A stretch of DNA of 64,000 nucleotides from Cycas panzhihuaensis. Lineage: Eukaryota; Cycadophyta. Of the stretch, positions 45,212 through 57,199 are shown in pieces (the first letter of the stretch is position 1; each line of letters starts with the position of its first letter). The notes under the pieces are model-generated. The model was given only the letters and a program-made list of their open reading frames with translations. It had not been told where the DNA came from and did not search any database. The stretch covers positions 119,481,741-119,545,740 of the forward strand of contig CM041465.1 in the NCBI GenBank assembly GCA_023213395.1. Reading direction: 5' to 3'. A program made the position numbers and the translations under genes.

Positions 45212-45226
45212 CAAAAAATAAGGGGG
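45212..45226 (+). other. Tat-F polypurine tract (candidate)
   Basis: AAAAAATAAGGGGG follows the integrase end by about 120 bases and precedes the likely LTR start. Confidence 0.55.
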
Positions 45227-45227
45227 C

Positions 45228-46317
45228 TAATATTACCATCTCATATTATGCTCTTATCTTGTTAATCCAACCAACATATAAAGAGGATACATAGTTGTGT
45301 TTAACAACTTTACAATTTCATTTAAATGATTTATAAGGTCTTTGATTGAAGTTTTATCTTATTTGATATTGTAGGCAAGGTTAGATTCTTTTCCCCATAA
45401 ATTAAATAATTGATCTTTATAGGGCCCCCCACAAAGTTATCAAATAGAAATCATAGGATTCATAATTAAAGTTCATTAGTAGTGTGAAGTGGCTAACTTC
45501 TTCTCAGTCATGTATTTTATAAATGTAATAGTAGAATAATTGATTAGGGAACATGTGTCAAAAGGTATTTTAAACAAGTGGGTCTAAAATATAAAAGCTA
45601 CAAGTTATCAAATACATTCATTAATTAGAAGGTGGTTGCATACATGTCAAATTAATTCTATTAACCAATTGTATGCTTATCATTAGTGAAAAGCCAAAGG
45701 CAAATGATACATGAAACATTAGCTAAGATGAAGAGAAGTTGGAAAAATATAGTTTCATATTATAATTTTATGCATGATGTTGTCATAATAATTTGCCACT
45801 TAACTAGCTTCTTATGATATGATCAATTATTTATGAGAATAATTTTTGTAAATATTTCATTTCTTTTATTTCATTTATAATGGTATCTCACTTGAAATAT
45901 ATAAAAGGGAAGAGACTATAAAAGAACAGACTTTTAGATCCTTTAATAAATTTTGAGGAATAGAACTAAGTTTTTAAGACATGTTATCTTAGTGGTGAAT
46001 GAGAAACTTTGATGTGTTGTATGATTGTGTGAGAGAGTATATGTTGTGAATGCGTAATGTTTGAATGCATTCTAAATTCTCATTTGTTAAGATCTTCTTG
46101 TAAGGATAAACCCCATTGAGAATTTAGTGTAGAGATAGTATGTGTATGGGTATTTAAAGTATGTTCTACATGCTTTAAATATGAAGACCATATACATGAT
46201 TAGCCATTTTAGTCTATAAAAATTATAGTCTAGGTTGCCCACATTTTGCTATCTAACTATAAATAAATAGTGGTAGGTCTTGTAGTTAGTCTCTTTTTGG
46301 TAATTGATTTCCCTACA
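45228..46317 (+). repeat. Tat-F 3' LTR (probable)
   Basis: It starts TAATATTACC (TG changed to TA) right after the polypurine tract and probably ends TTTCCCTACA at 46,317. A promoter-like ATATAAAAGGGAAGAGAC occurs near 45,899. No second copy is in the window, so both ends are inferred from context. Confidence 0.45.
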
Positions 46318-46989
46318 TTACAACTATATTGGAATGAATAACAATTGATAGTTTGTTTAGCTTCTTTTTGACGAGTAATTTTATACTTGCTTATTGACTA
46401 TAATCTCATGAGCTTGGCCCTTTTTCTAACTTAATATGGTTATCATAAACAAGGCTTAATCTTTGAAGTGTCCCTTTGTTAAATAAGAGTTTGGGATGTT
46501 CTCTTGCACTATCCATTCCCATAATGTCTTTCACCTATGTCCCTATAATTCATCATCTTACTATATTTTTCCTCTTAGGAGTACCTTTATATATGCTTAT
46601 AACTATATGTATATACATAGTTCCATGTATCATATATTGGAGTACTCCCATTTATTGTTAGTGCATACTTACCTACTCAAATGTTTTATAGACCAATGAA
46701 TATGGATATTTTAGAATGTGTATCTTTTTCAAGACAACAAATCCTATTATATATAACACACCCACACCCTTTATAAAGAATTATCAGTCCAATAGTACAT
46801 AAAGAAATTTAAGAAACTATAAAGTAAAACATAGTTATAAACTAATTAGGTATGAGATTTCTATATTAAAGATTAAGACCTAAGTTGAAGGCATAACTTT
46901 ATAATAACAAACCATAATCACTTGATGGAGATATTAATTTAGCTTATGAAATAAAAGTGTAAGATTAAAGAACCTATAACAAATATATC
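46318..46989. other. Unassigned spacer
   Basis: AT-rich stretch between Tat-F and Cop-G. The open frames at 46,476-46,699 resemble nothing known. Confidence 0.5.
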
Positions 46990-46994
46990 ATTTC
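46990..46994. repeat. Target-site duplication of Cop-G, left copy
   Basis: ATTTC precedes the left LTR. The right copy at 60,795-60,799 is ATTTT, one C/T difference. Confidence 0.75.
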
Positions 46995-47456
46995 TAAATG
47001 GAAGTGGCATTTAGGCCAACTTCCACCTAAGTTTCAATCATACAAAATATGCATAAAACACCAATAAGAAATGTGAGGAGGTTAAATTTATCAATCCTCC
47101 AAAATAAACATCAATTCTTCACACATCAACTCATATCAAAATTACATCAATGTTACCTCATATATACAAACATTTATAGTTACGTAAGAGGCATATGGAA
47201 ATATGAAAGGTTGATCATGCAAGGTGACATTTGGCACCTTATATAATCAAATTATATGTGCGTTGCAATGAGGTGTGAGTAAATATGACCCTATATACTT
47301 AGGCTCACAATATCAAGTTGTGACTAACCACAAACATGATACTATTACCCTTATAATGTACTAACTTTACTAATATAAATTGAATATTATAAATATATAT
47401 TATATTTACAAAAGGGCTAAGTTTAAGTAATGAATTCAACATTAATTCTTCTACCA
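46995..47456 (-). repeat. Cop-G 3' LTR (left copy)
   Basis: Plus strand TAAATGGAAG (TG changed to TA) to TTCTACCA. It is closely alignable with 60,343-60,794, sharing long exact words such as AAGGTGACATTTGGCACCTT. Confidence 0.9.
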
Positions 47457-47465
47457 CCCTCTCTT
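47457..47465 (-). other. Cop-G polypurine tract
   Basis: Minus strand AAGAGAGGG directly before the LTR start TGGTAGAAG. Confidence 0.75.
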
Positions 47466-48020
47466 AATGATGAGTTTATTAATTATGATATCAAGGCCAT
47501 GCCAAAAGTATTCCAATTTATCATGATGATGTGTTTTGGTAAAGATATTAATAATCTGTTCATCAGTTAGCTTATAAAATAAATCAATCTTATCATCTTA
47601 AACATGCTCCATGATGAAGTGATGGTGAACCTTGATATGCTTTGTTCTAGCATGGAACCAAAGATTTTTGGTCAATTTGAGAATGCTCTGATTATCATAG
47701 AAAAGAGTTATAGCTTATGCTTGATCAATACTAACCTCTTCAAGAATCCTTCTAAGTTAAATTTCCTTTATAGCTTTATTATTAGTAGCTTTGTACTCTA
47801 TTTTAGTGGAGGATAAGGTGATATTTGGATACTTTTTATAACTCTAGGAAACAGAGGTAGAACCCATGTTAAAACAATAGCTTGAGGTTGATCCATGACT
47901 ATCTTTACAACTAGCCTAATTAATATCTACGTAGCTTGCCAAAGAAGGATTGTCCGCCTAGCAGTAATTAAGTTCAAATTGAAGTAAACCTTGAAGATAT
48001 CTCGTGATCTACATAACTAC
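47466..48020 (-). pseudogene. Cop-G RNase H
   Basis: Minus-strand reading: SYVDIN (D-A-D-W region), SSYCFNMGSTSVS, LSSTKIEYKATNNKAIKEI, LRRILEEVSIDQAYAITLFY, DNQSILKLTKNLWFHARTKH, then IKVHHHFI, and finally DEQIINIFTKTHHHDKLEYF. This is the full copia RNase H to its usual C-terminus (D-x-L/F-T-K), ending at the polypurine tract. Only a few stops are present. Confidence 0.88.
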
Positions 48021-48099
48021 TTTCCAATGTGAAATCTTGAGCTGAGTCATAAACCTATAATGGATCCCAATATCATATGAAATATTAGGTCAAGTATAT

Positions 48100-49083
48100 G
48101 TGAGGTAAATTAATTTCCCTATGAATTGCCTATATAATGTAGGATCCATATATTTACCATGCTCATCAATATCCAATTTAAGTTTAGTCTTCATAGGAGT
48201 TGGTGATGGTTTATATTCCTCTATTCTGAACTTTTAAAGAATTTCCCTTACATAATTGGGCTATGAAAAGAAGATATGACCTGGCTATTACTAGATTTCC
48301 ATGCCAAGAAAGTAATAAAGCAATCTATCATCTCAAAGCTACTATTCAATTCTCCTTGAAATTGACTATGTGTTGTTACATGCTATTAATAAATAATCAA
48401 TATATAGTATAACTAGAGTGATCAAATTATCTCATATTATGATGTATAAATTAGGATTTAAGGATGAACATACAAGTCCATACTTCTAAAAGTACTTATC
48501 TATCTTTGCATACCAAGTATAAGGTGACTACTTAAGACCATAAAGAGCCTTCTTTAGCTTACAAACTGATTGTTCTTTTCCACGAACAACATAGCTGAGA
48601 GGTTGATTTAGGTATAGTTTCTCATATAAGTTGCCATTTAAAAAGGTGCTTTCACATCTATCTGAAAAATAGGCTAATTAAATTGAGATGATAAAGCTAA
48701 GACAAGCCTCATGGTGGTCATGTTAGTAATAGGGACAAACATATCATCATAATCAATATCCTCAATTTATTTAAAATCTTTGATAACTAAATATGCTTTG
48801 TGGCATTAAATGGATCTATTTACATGAAATTTTATTTTATAAATCCATCTATAATTAATTGATTTTTTTCCATTAAGCAACTAAACTAACTCCCAAGTGT
48901 CATTTTGCAAAATAGAATCCATATCCTTATTCTTGACTATTTACCACTTTTGATCTATAATAGCTTCTTCAAAAGTGATAGGTTCATGAGTTAATGATAC
49001 TTCTGCCATTAAGGCAAAGTTGGTGGATGATCTATACTTAGATTGCCTCTTAGTTTGTTGTGGAGGTGATGGAGTAGAAAAGA
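48100..49083 (-). pseudogene. Cop-G reverse transcriptase
   Basis: Copia RT blocks in order: EEAIIDQKW, NDTWELV, GKKSINYRWIYKIKFHVNRS, IEDIDYDDMFVPITNMTTMR, FQIDVKAPF, YLNQPLSYVVRGKEQSVCKL, KKALYGLK and ILYIDYLFIA. The catalytic Y-V-D-D is Y-I-D-Y here, so the second Asp is lost. The N-terminal linker is cut by the L1 insertion. Confidence 0.88.
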
Positions 49084-49102
49084 TTATCTATAAGTACCAT
49101 TT
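49084..49102. repeat. L1 target-site duplication, left copy
   Basis: TTATCTATAAGTACCATTT, 19 bp, runs into the T-tract that is the L1 poly(A) tail on the minus strand. It is exactly repeated at 55,377-55,395. Confidence 0.95.
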
Positions 49103-49256
49103 TTTTTTTGATAAAATAAAATTGAAGTATAAGTGGGTTTGAAATAGGATCCCACAACCTAGTACATCAATATGCTTTAGGCTTCCAAGTCAAAGATGAC
49201 CGTGACATTCCCACAGTCTAGGCGTAAGAACTACATCGCCAGGACAAGCCCCATGG

Positions 49257-49866
49257 CTAGCTACTTTGGACCATTTCCTTCTCCACCAGAACCATAAGAT
49301 CCTCAGGAAAGTCAAGCCTCCACATGATGTCTTCCTTTTGATTCACCCCCTGGTTTGCCAAAAAATCAGCAACTTTGTTTCCTTCTCTTAGTGTGTGCCT
49401 TATACAGACTTCTTCTAGGCCCTTAATACTCTCCTTCACATCATTAATCATGGACTGGAATCTCTAGTCCGGGAGGGCTATGCCTTTTAGCGAATTAATG
49501 ACCACCTCTGAGTCTCCCTCAATTACCAGTTGCTGAATGCCTCCTTTGAGGGCTAAATTAAGAGCCTTGAGCATAGCATACAATTTCGCAAAGTGGTTTG
49601 TTTGGTGCTCATAATAGTCCGTGAAGGCCCAAATGGGGGTACCCTTGTTATCTCTCAAGAATGCCCCTCCCAGCCTTCTCCGGGTTCCCTTTTATAGCAC
49701 TGTTAAAGTTGATTTTTAGCCAGGGCTCCACTGGTGGCAACCAACTGCTACATCTGACCTTTACAACCTCATATGCTGGCTCTATGCCCCACTTAAGCAG
49801 AATCCTATTCTCAGTCAGGGTAGTATGCTTCTCCTTAATGTTTCTAACATTCTCCCTGATGTCCAT
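49257..49866 (-). pseudogene. L1 ORF2 RNase H domain
   Basis: RVT_3 RNase H in two frames: KINFNSAIKGNPEKAGRGIL (usually N-F-D-G-A), then a frameshift at about 49,655, HFAKLYAMLKALNLALKGG, LVIEGDSEVVINSLKGI and RHTLREGNKVADFLANQGV. The first Asp is Asn. The Glu of N-x-A-E is Lys, while GDSE and VAD remain. RNase H at the ORF2 C-terminus is known in several plant L1 groups. Confidence 0.85.
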
Positions 49867-49949
49867 ACAGATTTTATTAAAGGTGGCATGCTAGTCCATC
49901 TGTTTGCCCTGGAAGATTCTTCTATTTCTTTCCTTCCATATATTCCACG

Positions 49950-50290
49950 ATAGTATCGGTAGTGCACTCTTCTAAATATAACTTAAGACTTTACTTTTGA
50001 ATGGGCTTTGCCAAGCAAGCCATAGATTGACAACCTTTTCTGAAAAGGTCCAGCACACCTCTAGTTTATCCAATAGCAGCCCCCATACCTCCCTTGAGAA
50101 TGAACACCCAAGGAAAATATGATCCATGGATTCCTCTTCTTTGTAGCATAGTATACACCTGTTGGGCAGGTGGAACCCTCTCTTTTTGAGATTATCTACA
50201 AAAAGAGTTTTATTCCTCAAACAGATCCACCAAAACACTACTATCTTGGGGATAAGTGGGAGCTTCCAAACACCTTCTAATGTTGGATCC
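49950..50290 (-). pseudogene. L1 ORF2 zf-RVT domain
   Basis: FWWICLRNKTLFVDNLKKRG, then CILCYKEEESMDHIFLGCSF and SREVWGLLLDKL. C-x2-C...H-x4-C spacing is that of the plant L1 zinc-binding domain after RT, presumably for RNA binding. Confidence 0.85.
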
Positions 50291-51007
50291 CTTTAGTCAC
50301 CTCTCACTAGGCATAAGTAGTGGTACCCCTGTTTGGTAGTATATTCCCCAGACAGGCTCAAGGGCCACACAACCGAATCCAGGGAAGGCGTCCTAGGGAT
50401 ATAACTCTTTCCCAAAATCCTCTTAATTTTGTAAAGACCCTCCTACAGAGGTTGCTCCTCCTGGAATTCCTCAAAGTTTCTCCAACTTCCGTTTCTTCCA
50501 ATCCCGATCCAGTAATCATTTATAAGTAATCCATATTGCCTAACACAGGGGCCCTGGATAGGAACTAAATCAAGGTATTTCTTTAAGGCCTTATCATAGC
50601 ACCACGCATCCTCCCAGAACCTAATGGAGCTACCATCTCCCAATCTCCATTTCAGGCCTTCTCTAATAACTTTCTAGGCTTTAAGGATACTCCTCCAGAT
50701 GGTTGAGCTAACCGGTGAGGCAATGTTTTTGATGAGAGAGTCACCTTGAAGATATTTTCATGTTAGAATCTTCTCCCATAGTCTCTCTCCCCCTTTGATT
50801 AATCGCCAAGCCCATCTTGGCCCTAAGAGCAACATTAAAAGATGGAATCCTTCTGAGATTGAGACCTCCAGCCCATTTTGGAGTACAAACTTTATTCCAG
50901 CTCACCAGGTGTATCCTGGCTTTGTTCTCTGCCTCAGACTAGAAAAACCTCTTTTGGATGGTTTCAATAATATCCGAGATTCCAGGCGGCATTCTAAAAA
51001 TGGACAT

Positions 51008-52446
51008 CTAGAAGATTGAGATGATCTGAAGTGTAGAAGCCACTAGTTGGAGCTTTCCCAATAGACTTAAAAAGGCACCTTTCCAGCCAGCCAACTTCCT
51101 TTGGATTCTATCGATGAGGGGGTTCCACATTTCCTTAGTTATCTTACCTACAAAGAGAGGCAATCTGAGGTAAGTTATGGGGAGCTTCTTAATACCCATC
51201 CCTAAAATCTTGTTGATCCTACCTTGAGTACACCCTGGGGTATTTATGAAGTAGACATTACTCTTGTTCAAACTTATCTTCTGGTTCATAGCCCTCTCAA
51301 AATATCCCAAGATCTCCTTGAATTTAGATGCCTCTCTAATGGTAGCCTTCCCTAAGAAGATATTATCATCCACGAATTGGTGGTGGACCACATTATCCAT
51401 CCCTAATGTCAGTTTTATGCCTTTGATAATCCCTTGCCTTCTAGCTGTCTCCAAGGCTCTTCCCAACATTTCAGCCATAATTATATAGAGAAAGAGAGAG
51501 AGAGGATCACCTTGTCTCAATCCCCTAGAACCTGGGAAAAATCTAGAAGAGGAGCCATTGATAATTGTGATTTACCTATGCAAAGCTTGATCCAAGTCCT
51601 CCATAGTTCCCCAAAACCAAATGCCTCTAGACAATCTAGAACGCACTCCCAGGAGACCCTATCGAAGGCCTTTGTGAGGTCAATCTTAATGAGCATCGTA
51701 AGCTCCTTCCTTTCCTTAACCAAATCAATTATTTCATGAACTACTATGAAGCCATCATAGATCTATCTGCCCTGAAGGAAATCATCCTGATTTTGGGAGA
51801 TAATATTTGGCATGATTTTCTTTAGTCTATTGGCCAGGACCTTAGTTATAATCTTATATTTAACATTGCAGAGACTAATGGGATAGAACTCTTCCATTCT
51901 CTTCACCCCTTCTTTCTTAGGGATAAGAACAAGGAATGTGGTCTGCCATTCCTATAAAATCTTGTTATTTACATAGAATTCTTGCAGAGCTCCCATATGG
52001 TCATCCTTGATAATGTCCCAAAGCTCCTAAAAAAACCCCTAGGGAAATCCATCGGGGCCCAGAGCTTTGTCTCTCTTCATGCCAAAGAGAGCTAGCCTAA
52101 CTTCTTCCTGAGTAAAAGGGGCTGCCAACTGAGCATTTTAGGATTCATTCACCAAACTGGGGATGTTTCTTAGGAAGTCCTTCCTTCTATCCTTATCACC
52201 ATCATGTGGTTCGGTATATAAATCCTTGAAGTATTCACTAGCCATTTCCTTCATATCTTCCATAGAGCTTACTATTGAGCCATCTTCCCTTTGAAGACTC
52301 TTTATTCTATTGCTCGCTCTATGCTTAGCTATGGTCATATGGAAAAACTTAGTGTTTTTATCACCTTCAGCCAACCATAATGCCCTGGATTTTTGTCTCC
52401 AATGGATTTCCTCTCTGATGAGAATCTCCTCCAGGTTTTCAACCAA
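51008..52446 (-). pseudogene. L1 ORF2 reverse transcriptase
   Basis: Starting from a segment with KSRALWLAEGDKNTKFFH (52,138-52,446), RT blocks follow: LTMLIKIDLTKAFDRVSWEC (51,517-51,723), RQGDPLSLFLYIIMAEML and HHQFVDDNIFLGKA (51,008-51,520; catalytic F-V-D-D, usually F-A-D-D), then KISLNKSNVYFI and LPITYLRLPL. It performs target-primed reverse transcription. The frame is broken by a few stops and shifts only, so most motifs are intact. Confidence 0.9.
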
Positions 52447-52569
52447 TTCCTTCTCTGTCTTGTCTAGATCTAGGGATTTGCCCTCTCGTTGTATCCTGTC
52501 CTCTGCTTCTTTTAGATCGCAGATATTTTGAAAGACTTCCTTATTCCAAACCTTTACTTGTCTTTTTAC

Positions 52570-53425
52570 TCAGTCTAATTTCTTCAAAAATCTATACATT
52601 GCATGGCCACGTATTTGAACTCCCCACCATTCCTCAATCTTTTTTTGGAAATCAGGGTGGCGAAGCCACATTAATTCAAACTTGAAAGGAGATCCAATGT
52701 ATTTTCCTAGGTCCAAAAATTGAAGTAAGAGAGGGGAATGATCTGAACTAATCCTCGACAAAGCCTCAAGGGTGAAGTCCTTAAAGCACCGCAGCCAACC
52801 GTAATTGATCAACACCCTATCTAGTTTGATTTGTATTAAATAATCCCCCAAATGCTTCTTGGAGCAGGTATACGAAGCACCCCTAAGCTTAACGTCCTCT
52901 AGACTCCCCTGTTGTAGGAAGTCACTGAACTCGCTTATACTACTAGTCCAACCTACTGTACCTCCACTCTTATCCCCTGGGCACAATGCTGAGTTGAAGT
53001 CCCCCACCAACAGCCATGGGGCTCGACAATCCCTGTGGGCTTCGAGTATTCTGTCCCAAAGCCTCTTCCTGGCCTCCTAAAGGTTTGGGGCATAGATGTT
53101 AGTGGCTAGCCATCTTAGATTGTTACTTTTATTTGTTAACTATATCAAAACAAAGGATTCCTCGACCATATGGATTTCTCTAGACCACGTCCTCATATCC
53201 CATAATACCATTAAGCCCTCAGCTCCTTGAGCATAGTCAATCTCTATGCCCTATGCTTTCCTCCAAATTTTATTCCTGATCCTTGGACCATTCTCCTTAC
53301 TTAACTTTGTTTCTTGTAACAACATTAAATCTGGGTGATGTCTATTCCTCATATACCTGATAATTCTCTATTTCGAGGGGGCATTTAGTACTCTGACATT
53401 CCACGATATAATTTTTATCTTTTCC
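52570..53425 (-). pseudogene. L1 ORF2 endonuclease (APE type)
   Basis: Minus strand: SWNVRVLNAPSK, LMLLQETKLSKENGP, then MVGDFNSALCPGDKSGG, SYTCSKK, KLDRVLINYGW and ISSDHSPLLLQ. The G-D-F-N, L-D-R and S-D-H-S-P motifs of the exonuclease-endonuclease-phosphatase fold are present. The enzyme nicks target DNA. Two to three stops break the N-terminal part, for example TAG in P-S-K-stop-R-I-I-R. Confidence 0.9.
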
Positions 53426-53459
53426 TTCTTTACTTCCAAACTTCAATAGTCTCACCTTT

Positions 53460-54983
53460 CTATGGATCTCTGCCTTCTGTCCTGGATCTGAGATTAGGCC
53501 CTTTAAGGAAGATATCGTTTAGAGTTTTCTGGTTGCCTTGATCCACCTGGGCAGCCACTTCTTTTTCTCTTATCAGTTTCAGGGATGGCGTACCCACCCT
53601 CTTCTCAGTTCCCATATTTGGTTGCTTCTTTTGGGTCACAACCGAATGTGCTAAGGTATGTTGGGCTGACGTCCCTAGTTCCACTTTTGTGGGCATCCCA
53701 AGACCTTCATCCCCTTCCAGCCGTGCCTGGACCTCTAATTCCTATACTGTCTTCACTCCAGCACCTGAGAAGGAATCCTTTCTATTCAGGGGGGGCATCC
53801 CAACCCCACCTCAGCATCCACTATGCGTTTCTTCTGTGGCTTGATCATGTGTGCTAAAGTATATTGGGCCAAGGATACTGGCCCAATTGGGGTGATGGCC
53901 CCTTGGCCACCTACCCCATCTGACCTCACCGGGGTCTCAAAATCCTAGGCAACCTGCTCCCCTTCCTCTAAGAGAGTGTCATCCTCATTGGGGTCGAATC
54001 CAAGATTCAAGTATAGGGTACTATACAATTCTAGAGGAGAGCCAACTCAGTCCTTTGTGGTTTCAGGAGCCTCCATGTCTCCTAGAATCTGTTGTATCTA
54101 CCCTTCCATCCTTGTCTCCATAGAGTCAGTCACCTCTTGAGGTTTCGACTCTATGGAATCCTCTTGCTTCTCCCTTTAAGATCTTTACACCTGAATACTT
54201 CTGGGGTAGGTGACCTAGGTTTCTACATAGGGAGCATCTAAAATGCTCCATTTCATGTACCAGTGGTTGTGCCCAACTCCCATCCACCGTGTCCATCTAT
54301 ATATCATCTAGAAGGGGTTTGTCAATCCTAACCAGGGCACAAAACCTAGCATTTATAAGTCTGCTTCTGTTCTTTGTCGCTGCGTTTATTACTAGAAGAG
54401 GTCCCACCGCTTTTGCAATTCCTTTTAGCACTTTGGGGTTCCAATGGAGTAAGGGGAGACCTGGTAATTGGATCCATATGGGAGCTTGTTTGATTTTGAG
54501 AACAGAAGGATCAAAATCCCTATGCATTTTTTCAAGAGATAAGGCCTTTCTACCAAGAATCCATGGGGCCCTTAGGAGAATACTAGACATGTCCTCATAG
54601 GAAAAAAATTTAAATAGCACACAACCCTTTGGTATGGCTATTACTTCCACATTACCTACCATTTTCCATTTGATCCTTATCTAGTTTCTGATGGTTTCCA
54701 GTCCTGGTCTGGGTCCAGAGAATCTGCCGACAAGGTAGTTCTCCCAATATTTCTCAGTTTTCTCCACTAGGCCCTAAGGAATTTTTAGTCTGACCTTGTT
54801 ATCTTGTATCTCAGGTGTTAAATTGTATGTTTCCTCCTCATTTGCTTTCAAAACATCATAATAGGATCTCCCTAGTGAAAGATTGGGGTTCTGGTTCTGG
54901 TTTTGAAGTGTATAACCCTTATCCATATTTAAAATATTGTAAAATATAGAGAAATAAACCCCATGCAAGGGTGACATGGACAT
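53460..54983 (-). pseudogene. L1 ORF1 with DUF4283 and zinc knuckle
   Basis: From the ATG at 54,983 one frame carries a polar N-terminus and then the DUF4283 core: VIAIPKGCVLFKFFSYEDMS, APWILGRKALSLEKMHRDFD and PIWIQLPGLPLLHWNPKVLK. A knuckle-like CSLCRNLGHLPQKY follows, with the last Cys replaced by Tyr. A TAG just after LLDDI fits CAG decay. The C-terminal half (53,460-54,200) is low-complexity and shifted. DUF4283 ORF1 proteins are thought to bind the LINE RNA. A possible upstream open frame at 55,165-55,356 is probably part of the 5' leader. Confidence 0.85.
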
Positions 54984-55376
54984 ACCATGGCCCTAGGCAC
55001 AATAGTCATCACAGCCTCTATCTTCCTCGCTGGCTTGTCTTTCTTCGTCTGATCTAGATGGCTGCCATTCATCCCCTTCACTTAGCATCCTCCAACTCTA
55101 AACAAAGCATTGCTATTCCTATCAATGCTATATAAGAGGTTCGAACATCATTCCTTAACTTGTCTCACCCCCTACGCGTCTTGTTTATGGGGATAGCTCG
55201 CCCTAATAGCTTGTCAATAAGCCCAGTACGGGCATCCATGCCTCCAATGATAGAGGGACGCCATTGCATCTGGGTCCTTTGTGTCTTGCCTGGTACTGCC
55301 ATATGAGCCGTAATCAGAAACCCTAAACAGTAGAAAAAGCTCGCCTCTGTCTCCATCCCGAGCAGAAAAATTTAAC

Positions 55377-55395
55377 TTATCTATAAGTACCATTT
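55377..55395. repeat. L1 target-site duplication, right copy
   Basis: Exact repeat of 49,084-49,102. Cop-G sequence resumes here. Confidence 0.95.
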
Positions 55396-56950
55396 AGGGA
55401 GCTACTTTAAAGTGACATTTTCTTAAACATCTTTCAAAGGAATTTTTGATGTATATATTGTAGTAGAGGTAGGAGGTATAGACAAAGTACCAAGTGTATA
55501 TGACATTGATAGAGGTAATTAAATTGTAGGAATATTTTCTATAGTAGGAGATGGAGTAGAAGGTACTGTAGGTTACTCATAAAAAAATAAAAGTTGAGTT
55601 ATGTTTAAGTCCTAGTTTTCTTATAAAAAGATAACATCTTGAGATGTATATATTTTCTTAGTGGTAGGATCATAACATTTATTTTCTTTATAGTTAGGTT
55701 GATAGTTAATGAAAATACATTTCCTACTTTTATCATCTAACTTATTCCTTTATTCTTTTGGTATAAGCATATACATTATATAATTGAAGGTATGCAAATA
55801 TGAGATCATAGTTTTTTGACTTGATTAGGCCTCCTTAGGTGCAATATTCAAAACAAACTTGGTTAGACTTCAATTTGTGAGTTAAAAAATAAAGTTAAGG
55901 GTTGTAACCCATAATTGAAGTCCCAAATTTTTAGTGGTAAGTATGGCTTTTCCTTCACTAAGGTCTAGTTCATATGCTTAGCAACTCCATTTTGTTGAGG
56001 TGTATAAGGGCCATAGAACTATTGTTTGATGCCATTATCCTTATGAAGCTAGGTGAATTCTCTAGAAGTATATTCACCTTCATTGTCACAATGAAGGATT
56101 TTTATTGGCTTTCTAGATTTCAACTCAACATCATGCTTAAATTCTCTAAATTTTTTAAACACTTCTAATTTCTACTTCAGAAACTAAACCCAAACTCTTC
56201 TATAATAATTATTAATAAATGTAATAAAATATCAACAACCATTGAAAGATGATTAAGATCTGGATCCATAAATACCAAAATGTACCAAGCTTAATAGTTC
56301 GTTAGCATGCTAGGCTCTTCCATCTAACTTGAATAGAGCCCTATGAAGTTTTCCATGACACAAACCTCACAAAAATATATTTGGTATTCCATGCACCATA
56401 TTCAATTTGAAAAGTAGATGAAGGCTACTCATGTTCAAATGACTAAGGTATTAATGTCGTAATTGGTCTTTTAGAAGTCTATAAGAAATAAGTTCTTGTA
56501 AAGTAAATTATTTATTAGTACTTGAAGTTGAATAAAAGTATGAGAAGTAAAAGTTGAAATTACATCAATTTTATAGCCTTTTTTTTAGGAATAAAGGTCT
56601 TGAAATTACATCAAGCTTATATAGGCCTTATTCTTTATATCTAGGGGAAATTAAATTTCCATTAAATTTTATAGTCAAACATTTTCCAAGATGACTGAAC
56701 AAAACATTAAGTTCTACTTACTTATTTGGCTGACAGATAGCAAGTTATGTGTCATGCTAGTGACATAGAAGACATTATTAAGATGATGTCAAATATCAGA
56801 ATTCTTTAGAGATATAGGATTATTGTTGATCTTGGCAACCTCTAAAATGATGTCATCAATAAATGTAAATGATTATTCCTACACTAGCCTTGTATCTATA
56901 AGTAGTTATTTGAAACATGTCATATGGTGAGAGACTCTATAATTTATCAA
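55396..56950 (-). pseudogene. Cop-G integrase and linker
   Basis: Minus-strand reading: zinc-segment partner LSHLNMSSLHLL followed by MVHGIPNIF, then the core with the segment from FVLFKLDG-like to YFITFINNYYRRVWV, KILHCDNEGEYTSREF (second catalytic Asp), FYGPYTPQQNGVAKHMN (usually G-V-A-E-R-x-N, so the Glu is Lys) and EKPYLPLKIWDF. The part from 55,396 to about 55,800 is the variable linker to RT. It inserts copia DNA copies. Confidence 0.85.
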
Positions 56951-57199
56951 CTATGATTTATTAGAATGGTTTGTAGCTAATGCAACAAAGAAAAGGTTTC
57001 ATAAATCAACCATGTAGCCACCTTGATTCTAATTTCATCTCTGGTTATGATTTTTACTCTGTTTATTACCCTAAGGGATATTTTGGTTCTATCTCCTTAG
57101 TCCTTCATAGTCATTCTAGTTTTGTCTTCTTGGTCCTTAATAATTACTACATCTATGATTTTGACTAGCTTGTATGGCAGTGCTGTTTTAGTATTGTTG

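Larger units (their letters stand above)
39540..46317 (+). mobile_element. Tat-F: 5'-truncated Tat-like gypsy element
   Basis: Recognised order on the plus strand: gag, protease, two tandem RNase H-like segments, RT, RNase H, integrase without chromodomain, polypurine tract, probable 3' LTR. An extra RNase H (RVT_3) between protease and RT occurs in one subgroup of plant Tat-like elements. The second copy is unusual. No 5' LTR or target duplication was found, so the left limit is only the start of readable gag. Confidence 0.8.
49103..55376 (-). mobile_element. Full-length L1-type LINE inserted in Cop-G
   Basis: A 6.3-kb minus-strand non-LTR element with exact 19-bp target duplications and a short poly(A) tail (plus-strand T run to 49,109). 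ORF1 has a DUF4283 domain. ORF2 has an apurinic endonuclease, RT, zf-RVT and a terminal RNase H. The 5' end abuts the duplication, so the copy is not 5'-truncated. It is less decayed than Cop-G and therefore younger. Confidence 0.95.
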
